From NCBI RefSeq assembly GCF_030272615.1, contig NC_081409.1, positions 653,140,468-653,204,467 on the forward strand: a DNA stretch of 64,000 nt, given 5' to 3'. Source of the DNA: Cryptomeria japonica (lineage: Eukaryota; Streptophyta; Pinopsida; Cupressales; Cupressaceae). The position numbers were made by a program, and so were the translations under genes. Below the pieces are notes generated by a model that saw only the letters and a list, made by a program, of their open reading frames with translations, did not search any database and was not told where the DNA came from. Of this stretch, positions 54,523 through 64,000 are shown piece after piece (the first letter of the stretch is position 1; each line of letters opens with the position of its first letter).

Positions 54523-57158
54523 ATTACACAGTTGTAAAATCTATCTGATCACAGAAGCTAATTGTCAACTCACATCATTCAAATTTTGTTTGTTCAACAT
54601 GTCCACAACAATCTCAGAATTTGACTCACAAATAATTTTCCTCCATCCTAAAGAACAACCTCACTCAACAACAATCTTAATAGCTAGGGCCTCCATAAGA
54701 TTGTTAGAGTGCTGCCCAATATAAATAGAGAAGAAAAAAACTACACAACCATCATCACCTCTACCAATACCTGCATGTCCAGGATTCCCATGGGAAGAGC
54801 CATCTGTATTAATTTTTAAGATTCCCACAGGAGGGGGAATCCACCTTCCATCTCTACTTATCTAGTACTTTGCATGTCGAGATCTATTTCCAGCAGCATA
54901 GTCCATTTTAATGTTTTCCAATTGCAGATTCTTTACAATAGCATGATCACATAGATCAACATTTTCAGACAAATTGCACTTAGACGAGATTGTCTCTTGA
55001 AGCCTATTAAACTATCTTCTACCACAGCTGAGGACTCCCTATATGTGAATCACAAAAGATCCTCTGATTCCTTTCTAGCCACAAATTCCAGATAATAAGG
55101 GCTAGGCCAATAGCCCAGGCCACTTGAAGAAAATAGGTCTTTGTTGGGGTCTTCCCAAGCTATCCCAAAATTCAATTAAGGAGGTAGCATGAAAACAAGC
55201 ATGTTGCCAAGCCTCCCACCACTTGTGCCAAATCTCCCTAGAGAAAGGGCATAGAAAAAATAATTGGGAGCAGTCTTCCTCATTATGCATACAAAGATAA
55301 CAGATAGATGGTCCCTGGAAGCCTCTCTTACGAAGATTCTCCCACGTGAGGCATTTCTTCTAAGCAACCAACCATAAGAAGAAATTACATTTCGGCCAAG
55401 AGAAGCTATTCCAAACCTTCTTCCACCAGGGAAGATTCGTCAGGCCATGCAATTGCCTATCAAGCTGAGCATAACCTTCAGCAACAAAAAACTTGCCTTT
55501 TGGATTAAGACCCCAAGCCAAAATATCTCTCTCCTTGAGGGAACTATATAACCTACCCTCCAAGCTATTAACCAGCACCACATGATCTTCATCTAAACCA
55601 CCCAAGGGCCATTGAAGAGGATCCTTCCAACAAGTCAGCTCAACCTATCCAATGCGCCTAACCATGTTAAAATTCTCCACCTTAACCCATTCAACATCAA
55701 TGAAATTGTTGCAAAGAGGCTGAAGCTATGGATAACTAGATAGAATAGGAGGGTGACCATTGCAAGAATCTTGCCAAAAAATAGCTTCTTTAATAAGTTG
55801 GACACCTTTTTAACAGTATCCTAGATACAAGATCCCTTGCCCACTAAACTAAGATGAGGCACCTTATGATCATTAGCACCAGGGAGATACTTGTGGGTTA
55901 AAATCTTGGCCCAGTCCTCATCCTAACTGTTACACCACCTCCAATACAACTTAGCTACCAAGACCTTACTAACCAAAGCAATATATTTGAGGCCAGGACC
56001 CCCAACATGTCTCGGTCTACAAATAGAGTCACATTTAACTAAACTCCACTTAGAAGAAAGAAAACTACTAGACCAAAGAAATTGATGGGAAAGAGCATCA
56101 AACTCTCTCACAAAGCTAGAGGGGGAAGCCTACACAAAACACCTATAAATGGGAAGTTCTTGCACCACAGTCTTCAGAAGAATCACTCTTCCACCAAAGG
56201 ATAACCACTTGTAAGTCCAATGATTAACCTTACAACAAAATTTATCCAAAATTCCTTGCCAAAAATCTATGCGCTGAACCCCAAAATCTAAAGGAATCCC
56301 GAGGTACAACAAGGAAGGGACCCCGACTGAAATCTGAGGATCTTGGCAATCCTATTCTAAATAAGCTGAGGGGTATTAAAGAAATATATGGATGATTTAT
56401 CTTTATTAGTTTTCTAACCCGAGGCTTTGTAATAGATATCCAAAGCTCTCCTGAAATTCACTGCCTCATTGATTCTGGCCTTGCCTATCAAACTTGTGTC
56501 ATCCACAAACTAAAGATGAGAGTAGGGAGGTAGAGCATTACTCCAACTCTAGCCTTGAATAAGACCATGTCTCACCTAGGAAGTGAGAAATCTGCCAAGA
56601 CCTTCAGCCATGAGAAAAATAAATAGGGAGATAAAGGGTCCTCTTGCCGAAGCCCCCGTGAAGCGCTAAACAATTCCAAGAGTTCCCCATTAATAAGAAC
56701 TGAGAAAGAGGTAGAAGTCACACAACTAAGAACCCAATTCACCCACTCTTCTCCAAAACCAAAAACCAAAAGCCAAAAGGATCTTCTGTAAGAAATCCCA
56801 ACTCACCCTATCATAAGCTTTGTCCATGTCAAGTTTAATAAACATAGCTTTCTCCTTACAGGAAGCCATTGAATGAATAGCCTCCATCGCTATCAATACT
56901 CCATCAAGGATATGTCTTCCATCAATGAAACCACCTTTCTCCTTAGAAACCAAAGTGCAGAGGAGAGGTTGGAGACGTTTAACAATCCATTTAGTGATTA
57001 TATTGTAGACATCATTACATAAAGCAATATGCATGTACTGATCCAAGCTATTAGCCCCCTCCTTCTTAGGAATGAGAGCCAAGAAGGTAGAATTCATAGA
57101 TTTGAGCATTTGTTTATTCCTATGAGATTATTGAACCACATCTACAAGATCATACTTT
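54523..57158 (-). pseudogene. LINE ORF2: reverse transcriptase, zinc finger and RNase H part
   Basis: Motifs in minus-strand order: FLALIPKKEGANSLDQY, KGGFIDGRHILDGVL, FIKLDMDKAYDRVSW, SVLINGELLELFSASRGLRQ then EDPLSPYLF, the catalytic FVDDTSLIGKAR near 56500 (usual YADD/FADD), a C-terminal zf-RVT-like region (EEDCSQLFFLCPFSREIW) and an RNase H domain (KINTDGSSHGNPGHAGIGRG, QHSNNLMEALAIK, ICESNSEIVVDMLNKQN). Many stops and frameshifts. This is the plant L1-clade arrangement with a terminal RNase H. It is cut at 54523 by element E and at 57159 by a solo LTR. Confidence 0.85.
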
Positions 57159-57163
57159 ATAAT

Positions 57164-57944
57164 TGTTGGCAAATGCACACTCCAATGAGAAATTATAGGT
57201 GATTGAAGGTATTGTCATTGATGGCAACCTTACAATCATATGATACTGGTAGGCACCGGCCACAACAGACTGTACACTGGCATACAGTTCACCGGCACCG
57301 AAAAGATTACGAGCACCCTGGCTGAGAGGATTTTTGTTTAATTATATTTTGTATTTAATTGTAAAATCTTTTTGTAAGCCAACATGGCGGATTGTAATAT
57401 GACTCATATAAGTATGAGATCTTGTAGATCATTTAAAAAGTATGTATGGTTAGAAAAATGCAGACCTAATGTGCAAATTGCAAGGCAGATTTTGGATAAG
57501 GGTTTATGATTATTACAGATCTTAAACCGGTACTGAACCTGGCATAGCAGATGCTGATCTGAAGCAGTACATGACATTGGATTTGTATAATCCAATTTTG
57601 TAAGTCAGTGAGACGTCTTTTATAAATGAGCAGTGAGCTCTAGGCACTTGGCCTTCCTGCATGTATAGGCCCTTATTGTAACAATAATATTCCCTTATTG
57701 GCCAGTAAGCGAATATTGAGGGTCACAAATCCCACAGAGGTTTTTCCCACATCGGGTTTCCTCATTAAAATATTGTGTTATGGTGTGTCTTTCATGTTGT
57801 GCTTATTGTTCTTATTTACTGCATTAATTTTGGTTAATTGTTACACTGTTTTGGAATGCTTTTCATATAATAAGTTTAGAAAATTCACACACCAGTTAGA
57901 TACTGATTCACCCCCACCTCTCAGTATCTTTGGGAATCCTAACA
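57164..57944 (+). mobile_element. Solo copia LTR (781 bp) inside the LINE, ATAAT duplication
   Basis: TGTTGGCAAATGCAC at 57164 to GGAATCCTAACA at 57944, flanked by ATAAT at 57159-57163 and 57945-57949. It carries the shared core (AGAGGTTTTTCCC, then GGGTTTCC) near 57735 and the terminal TTCACCCCCACCTCTC tract, giving plus orientation. The LINE frame continues on both sides. Confidence 0.9.
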
Positions 57945-57949
57945 ATAAT

Positions 57950-58598
57950 CTCCCAAAATTCTTGAAAAAACTCAATAGGAAACCCGCTAGGACTAGGAGC
58001 CTTGCCTTTTTTCATTTGAAACACAACCTCGTCAAGTTCAGGCAACAAAATGGGGTGCGAGAGAGCATCATTCATTTCAACAGAGACAAGAGGGGGAATA
58101 CAGTTCAAGATGGCCCTCTCTTCCACCATCGCTTCAGGATCCTCTTTGGTAAACAAATTAGAAAAAAAACTGATAGCTTCCATAGCAATTTATTCTTTAG
58201 ATGAAAGATGAATCCCTTTTGAAGAAATGAGAGAGGTAATAGAGCTACCATACCTCCGAGCCTTAACAAAATAATGAAAAAAAGTGGTGTTTGTATCATC
58301 TTCTTGGAGCCAATCCACACGAGACTTTTATTTCCTAAAAGTCTCCTCACACAACTCCCACTCTTCTAAGTCCTTTAGAATAGGGGACTCGGCCATACTG
58401 AGCTCCACAGTCATCCCTTGATCTCTAATTCGATGCGTAACCTCATCCATCTTGGATTGAGCTGCCATCTTGTGTCTATGCAGGTTCCCAAAACATTGTT
58501 TATTCTACCTCTTCAGCCTGTATTTTACATGTTGTAATCTCTTCCCAAAGGAGTACATAGCCTAGTTGTGGGTAGGCACCCCTTCATACCACCAATCA
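57950..58598 (-). pseudogene. LINE ORF2: linker and RT N-terminal part
   Basis: Between the two solo LTRs. Minus-strand translation gives RVDWLQEDDTNTTFFH, AISFFSNLFTKEDPE, and ELDEVVFQMKKGKAPSPSGF then PIEFFQEFWEII, the standard region between endonuclease and RT in plant L1 elements (the KAPGPDGF-like motif). Several stops and one or more frameshifts. Confidence 0.82.
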
Positions 58599-58603
58599 AC
58601 CAT

Positions 58604-59753
58604 TAATGAATACTAAGAGGGGGGGTTGAATTAGTATGCCAAAAATTATTGTACTTAAACACTTTACTAGACTACCAGTAAACTGGTAAAATAGTTTAGC
58701 AAACAAACCGGTTAGCACACATGCAAACCAAATAGAAAATAATGCATTCACCCACAGAAGCACAAACACCATAACACAAGAGATTTTGACGTGGAAACCC
58801 AAATGGGAAAAACCATGGTAAGATGAAACTCACAAGTAACTATCTATAGAATAGGAACTAGACTAGTTAAGGTCGTACAATGTTCTTTACCAGAATAGAT
58901 CCTGCTAGGAATATCAATCTCTATTAGGAGATAAGTCCCATTAAAGAATACCTTGCTAGAAGATTTTAGATCCATAGATGTGAACCACCTTGTTAGAGGA
59001 TTTACAAAAGGCTTTTGGACCTACCCGGTTAAGGGCTTCAAATTTGTCAAAGATGTGAGTAATCAACAAGTGAGTGATCAAGCAAATAGCACAGATTGCT
59101 TGGTTAGATCCTTGATCGCTCATTCCTAATGCATTCCAGCATTACTTTAGTCTTCAACATATTCACACTCTATCTATCTTCCATAGACCTAAACTTGTCT
59201 TCTGTGTACTCTCTTAAAAAAACTCATCAACCACCTAAAACCCTAGCAACAACCTAAAACCCTAGACGTGATGTTCTTATAAAGGAATCTGATTTCATGT
59301 CAGTCCAATAGGATTATAGTACAATTTCCTAGGTTCAATGCATCTAGACATATTTGGTAACACCACACAAAAAGCACCGCCAAAGTGTTAGCACCGCCAA
59401 ACAATCGGTGGATGGTAACTCATCACAAAATTCTGGTTGGTAACTCATCATAGAGTATTACCGGTTCATACAAAATACCGGTTTAAGCAAAATACTGATT
59501 GCCGGTTTGACAAAATGAAGACTAGGAAATATAAGTTGTGTCGCTTCATTCCTTCGTACCGCTTGAGATCCTCGAACCGCTTCAGATCGGTAAACACTTT
59601 CTGCAAAACATCGATAGTCTAAAGATTATAATACATCATACTGGTTGGAACAAATACTGGTTGAGCTTTAACTCATACATACAAAAAGTGATCTCAAATC
59701 AAGTGTGTGTCCATCAATGACAATCATAGCATCAATCATTAAAAATGCCAACA
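58604..59753 (-). mobile_element. Solo copia LTR (1150 bp) inside the LINE, ACCAT duplication
   Basis: Runs on the plus strand from TAATGAATACTAAGAGGG (outer TG apparently mutated) to AAAAATGCCAACA. It is flanked by ACCAT at 58599-58603 and 59754-59758. GGAAACCCAAATGGGAAAAA near 58792 and the AGAGGGGGGGTTGAATT tract show minus orientation, as for elements A and B. Rich in ACCGGTT words. Confidence 0.88.
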
Positions 59754-59758
59754 ACCAT

Positions 59759-60560
59759 AAAATCCCTCAATGACTGACCACGAAGCCACATCAATTGAAA
59801 TTTGAAAGAGCGATTTTTGGAGGTTCTAAAAGATGTAATAGAAAGCTTAATAGGCCAATGATCATAACCCCTTTAATCAAGAATTTCTAAGTTGGTGGAC
59901 CACCTATCATGTGCCCAATAGCAAGAAACCAAAAATCTATCAATCCTTTTAGAGATACCCTCAACACCACTCATCCTATTATTCCATGTAAAGACACCAT
60001 TAATTGGCTTCACATCAATGAGATTCATGAGGCCAATATTATCACTGAGTAAATTTGAGGAAGGATCAAGCCTAAATAACCCACCTCGCTTTTCCTACAA
60101 ACTAGTAACGACATTAAAATCTCAAGCCAAAATCCAGGGGAGAAAAGGATCCTGAGCCCAAACAAGATTGATGTGAGCCCAAAGATGAGACTTACCCACA
60201 AGATCAATAGGAGCATAAATATTAGAGAAGAGGCATCTTTCTCCAGCCTCAAAGCTAGAAGCGACCATAGAAATGGAAGACCTACTAGAAAACCACCACA
60301 AAGGGGAAACTTTCCTTGGGTTCCAGAAGCAAGCAACCCCCCTGAACTGCCATGAGAGATCACTCCCTACCAAAGGCCCTATGGCCAGACATGCAAAGCA
60401 CAACTAGCCAAACCATCCACTGAAAGCTTGGTTTCTTGAATAAAAACAACATCAGGAGACTCAAAGTCAATTAATCTCCAACAACCTTTTGTCTAGGGAT
60501 GTTGTTCAACCCCCTTACATTCCATGAGAGCACAATCATTTATGTGGTTGAGAGAAGTCG
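59759..60560 (-). pseudogene. LINE ORF2: APE-type endonuclease domain
   Basis: Minus-strand motifs in order: SWNVRGLNN, ESPDVVFIQETKLS, SNIYAPIDLVGKSHLW, DFNVV, NGVFTWNNRMSG, SKRIDRFLVS, YDHWPIKLSI. These are the landmarks of the apurinic-endonuclease-like domain that nicks target DNA for LINE insertion. At least two frameshifts and several stops. It begins about 50 bp downstream of the ORF1 stop. Confidence 0.82.
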
Positions 60561-60611
60561 GAATCAATGGGCTTCACAGACCTCGACTCAACCAAAGTAT
60601 CACCAATAAGT

Positions 60612-61976
60612 TTAACCTTTTCCTAATCCCTTTTTTTGTCCACTCCTTAAAGGTTTGTCTAAAGAACCCTTTTTGAGGGTCTTCTGCTGCAAGCCTAAAA
60701 TAGGTGGTGCTTTGTTACTCTTCACTGAACCTGAGGCTACTATAGTGGAAGGAGGAGTAGACGCCATGACCACTGCACCTTCAGGGACCTGTGACTCACT
60801 AAGAACTCTGTTGTCCTGAACATGGGAAGGCAAATCCATAACCATTTGAACATCGTGTTGATTCTCCAAAGATAGGGCCTGACCCTCTTTCTTGGAATCC
60901 CCCTTTAGTACCTCATGCTGAAATTGGGTAGCCAAGGAGATTTCAACTAGAACTCCTTCCTCTTGGACCAAATCCTCAAGAACCTCAAACCTATTTAGGG
61001 TGACATCATTTTGCCTATCCAACCAGGTTCTCTTCTTTCCCTTGTCTTTATTTCGAGGTTTGACAGGAATGAAGCCATCTTTATCAGCAAGACCATTAGG
61101 CATAGGGGCATTCCCCTTATCTTCCCCCAAAATAGAGTGAGGAGGATCGGAAATAGCTAGTTTAGAAGATTTATTTATGGGACATCTCTGCTATAAATGA
61201 CCATATTCATGACAAATTATGCATCTAAATGGCAGGGTCTCATAGTCCAACTATTGGATCCAAGAAGATGTCCCCAAACAGATTTCCATAGAGTCTGGCA
61301 AAGGATTATTTAAATCAACTTCTACACATATACGAGCATAGGAAATTACCTTTTGATCTTGAGTTTGTGAAGTCGAACCCACAAGTTTACCAAGAAGCAG
61401 TGAGATTTAGTGAAGAATATCTTCTCTCCAGAATTCCAACAGAAGCCTCTACAATCGGATCCACACGGGCACATGAGAGGGAAGCTCCTTAGTAAAATTA
61501 AAGCCAATATGCCAATGTTTGATAAAGAATCCCACCTGGTTGAAAAAATAAGGCCCACTCTCAAAAGCCTTGTTCCTATCTGCCAGGTTGGAAAAAATAA
61601 CCAGAAAATAGTTATTGGCTGCCATAAGTAGCTCCATGTCTCCTTCAAGATTCCAGACATAGTGTGCCCAGGACTCTAAAACAAGTATAGAGAGGTGAAT
61701 ACTGATAAATCTACATATGAGAGCATGATTGCACCAATATTCAACATCCTATGAAATTTGCTCAGGTTGAATAACCAGAACTAGATGATATTGGGATCTC
61801 TCGAAACAACTATTTGCCTTTTTCATGCAAAAAGGCTCTTTCAAAGAAGAGACGCCTGCTCCTGATTGGGAATGACCAATGTGTTCCTTCCCACATGCAT
61901 GCATCAAATGAGAAAGATCTGCCATATCCAGATCTCTAGAGACCATCTGAGAGGAGGATAATCCTCTATTCTCCAT
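60612..61976 (-). pseudogene. LINE ORF1: DUF4283-like RNA-binding protein with zinc knuckle
   Basis: A single minus-strand frame from ATG 61976 (MENRGLSSSQMVSRDLDMAD) to the stop at 60612-60614, with stops near 61745, 61450 and 61190 but no frameshift. Residues in the middle match the DUF4283 domain common in plant LINE ORF1 and zinc-knuckle proteins (NYFLVIFSNLADRNKAFESG, FIKHWHIGFNF, VPVWIRL). A CCHC knuckle follows (FRCIICHEYGHL-x-QRC) and then a Lys/Arg-rich tail. It probably packages LINE RNA. The region upstream to about 62340 is taken as the LINE 5' UTR; the exact start is not visible. Confidence 0.8.
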
Positions 61977-62340
61977 GGATCCAGAGAAAATACCAAAAGA
62001 AGAAAAAGAAGAGGGGCAGAGAATCCAACCCCACACACCCCAATGATAACCCAAAGTAGAAGAAACAGAAAAGGGTTGCAAAAAAAACCCTGTGACAGCC
62101 TAGAAAAGCCGACCACAGGCAAGCAAAAATCAACCCCCAATAAGCAAGAAACCCCCCTCCCCCTGGAACAAAGCAAGTAGAGCACATGATACAGGCTAGG
62201 GCACGTTGGCCCTATCATGACACCCGTGCACATGCAGATCCATCTCTCCCAAATGACATTGAAATTAATAATGAATTCAAAACTTTCACCATTCTTGATG
62301 TTATTATTTTTCAATCTAACTCCATCTTGTCCATTGGATA
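61977..62340 (-). other. Probable LINE 5' UTR
   Basis: Moderately GC-rich sequence before ORF1 with no credible domain in any frame. The outer boundary is uncertain because the 3' end and target duplication of the LINE are missing. Confidence 0.4.
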
Positions 62341-62689
62341 AAATTGAATTAACCTTTTAAAGAAAATATTCCTATCACAAAATTTTCTAATTTTGAATGC
62401 TTCAGAGGTTAACCATCTGAAAATTTATCGTCTTGTATATCGTCACCACCACTTCTTGGTCTCCATATTTCCTTACCTTCCTCTTCGTCATACTAATTTT
62501 CATTTTATATCTTCTTCTTCTGGTTGAATAACCTCTTCTTCTTCTGCAACAACTTCTTTGTCCGTGAGGTTTTCCTCTTGCTAAGGAGGCTCATTTGATT
62601 CTCTATCATCTTCTATGGTTGGGCTGGAAGGTTCTCCTGAATCTCCTCTCATGGTAGGGAAGCGAGTAATGTCTCTAAAGAGTTCATCC
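62341..62689. other. Unassigned sequence, Glu-rich on the minus strand
   Basis: Minus-strand frames give acidic stretches (EEEEVIQPEEED-like) and then stops. It could be the Glu/Asp-rich linker of a copia polyprotein or only the edge of the neighbouring CT-rich repeat. No firm call. Confidence 0.35.
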
Positions 62690-63525
62690 ACTCCACCCTA
62701 TTCATGAGCACCTTCTATCTCACCATCCTCTCTTCTAACTAAATCTTCATCCACTCCATCCATTCCTCCTTCCTCATCTTCCTCTACCTCACCATCCTCA
62801 TCCTCCTCCTTTTCTATCATTTTCTTCCTCTTCTTCTTCCTCCACCTCACCTTCCTCTTCTTCCTTCTCTTCTTATTCTTCCTCCTTTTCCTCCTCTTCT
62901 TCTTCATCGTCATCTTCCTCTTCCTCTTTTTATTCTTCTTCTTCTTCCTTCTCCTCCTCCTTTCCATCCTCTTCTTCTTCTTCTTCTTCTTCTTCTTCTT
63001 CTTCTTCCTCCTCTTTTCTGTCCACCTCTCCCTTACCCCCCTCTTCTTCTTCCTCTTTGTCATCCTCGTCCTCCATCATGCTCTCTATCTTCCTCCTCTT
63101 TGTCATTGTTGTCATACTCCTCCTCCTCTTCATCCTGCTCTCCATCTTCCTCCTCTTCCTCTCCATCCTTCTCTCCATCCACCTCTTCCTCTCCACTCCC
63201 CCTCTCCATTCTTTTCTCCTCATCCTCTTCTTCTCCATGCCCCTCTCCATCTTTCTCTCCATCTTCCTCCTCTTCCTCTCCATTCACCTCTTCCTCTCTA
63301 ATCCCCCTCTCCATCCTCCTCTCCTTGTCCTCTTACTCTCCATCCTTCTCTCCATTCTCCTCTTCCTCTCCAACTCCCCTCTCCATCCTCCTCTCCTCAT
63401 CTTCTTCCTCTCCATCCTTCTCTCCATCTTCCTCCTCACCCTCTCTAGTCCCCCTCTCCATCCTCCTCTCCTCATCCTCTTCCTCCATTTCCTCTCCATC
63501 CTGCTCTCCACATCCTCATTCAAAT
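62690..63525. repeat. CT-rich (TCC/TTC) microsatellite tract, ~0.8 kb
   Basis: Pyrimidine-rich strand of TCTTCC, CTCCTC and TTCTTC words, with a pure TTC run near 62970-63007 and a roughly 80-100-bp higher-order repeat (CTCTCCATCC...CTCCTCTTCCTC) from 63140 on. Highly charged open frames on the minus strand are repeat artefacts. Confidence 0.9.
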
Positions 63526-64000
63526 ATGTAAATAAAGAATAGATAAGAATGGAACTAGATGTGCATGGACTAAATGAAGCAATGAATAGAGATGTACAAG
63601 CAGTAAGAAAATTTCATTGCTTCATTCAATCCTAACTTGATTTGAATATCTAAAGCTATTTATGGACAAAATGTTTAGAGTTTCAAAATACTAGTGAGTG
63701 TTCATCTTCATATTCCTGAATTGACAAGCATTTGCAATTGTTTCTCAACGATTCTATGATAAACTAATCAAATGGATTAGACCCACGATCCTTATGTACT
63801 AAGATCTTGTGTTAGTTGGCTCCAAAAGATTAAATTTTCAAGGGACTGTAAAGGTGAGTAGTCTCATTTATGGGAAGAATGACTATTTTAAGAAAATTAA
63901 TAGTAAATAAAGGCAATATTGTCATTATGTGGAAGAGCAACTAGTTTTAGAAAAATCTTAGCCACAATCTATAGCAAAAGAAAGGGAATTAAAGTGTAGA
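63526..64000. other. Right-edge sequence, unassigned
   Basis: AT-rich, with no recognised domain or repeat end. Confidence 0.4.

Noticed and set aside
62698-63523. Several Lys/Arg/Glu-rich or Ser/Leu-rich frames
   Set aside because: Products of the CT-rich microsatellite on both strands.
1-64000. CRISPR array, tRNA or rRNA gene
   Set aside because: No regular repeat-spacer pattern and no cloverleaf or rRNA signature was recognised. The tRNA-like strings are only retrotransposon primer sites.

Overview
The window looks like repeat-packed nuclear DNA from a seed plant with a large genome. A gymnosperm such as a conifer fits best, but the sequence alone cannot settle the species. Nearly everything recognisable is transposon-derived: Ty1/copia elements primed by initiator tRNA-Met (primer site TGGTATCAGAGC), a Ty3/gypsy-like element with only Gag and protease, a plant L1-type LINE, several solo LTRs and one unusual DNA transposon. 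There is no bacterial signature, CRISPR array, rRNA or convincing tRNA. Only one intact host-like gene was found, a 67-residue zinc-ribbon protein at 28930-29133 (minus). A decayed PPR gene fragment lies at about 26971-27385.

Left part (1-24932) is a nested stack. The oldest layer, element C, is a plus-strand copia whose RT/RNase H remnant is split over 7237-7586, 8568-8655 and 23418-23692 and whose 3' LTR is 23935-24932. Four things sit in it. A D-family LTR ends at 7236 and is itself split by the gypsy-like Gag-protease element (3' LTR 4691-5948). A 981-bp solo LTR has a TCTTT target duplication. A minus-strand copia, element A, has pieces at 8656-13904 and 21625-23417. A second minus-strand copia, element B (13905-21395), lies inside A. 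The right A/B junction is abnormal, with an inverted LTR fragment and a second copy of the A gag start.

Middle part (24933-41676) is AT-rich and holds the PPR relic, the zinc-ribbon gene with degenerate tandem repeats just upstream, a fold-back repeat, a 1.2-kb GA-rich microsatellite and a 6.5-kb DNA transposon (34298-40813). The transposon has near-perfect terminal inverted repeats, a CACTA flanking duplication, subterminal GGGATCCCG-type motif arrays and a minus-strand transposase pseudogene of a type I recognise by motif but cannot name.

Right part: a complete copia element D (41682-49415) with two 1.52-kb LTRs, an ATTAC target duplication and one polyprotein frame broken by eight stops. 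Next is a truncated minus-strand Gag-protease copia, E (50446-54522), with an unusually long leader containing a GC-rich block. E abuts the RNase H end of a minus-strand LINE (54523 to about 62000) that carries two solo LTRs with perfect 5-bp duplications. A CT-rich microsatellite (62690-63525) and an unassigned stretch close the window.

These sequences do not form a cooperating gene set. The logic is historical: elements inserting into elements, then decaying by point mutation (often CGA to TGA or CAG to TAG, as expected from methylated-cytosine deamination). The most interesting items are the DNA transposon, the palindromic repeats of the gypsy-like element, the aberrant A/B junction and an integrase stop codon shared by A and B.
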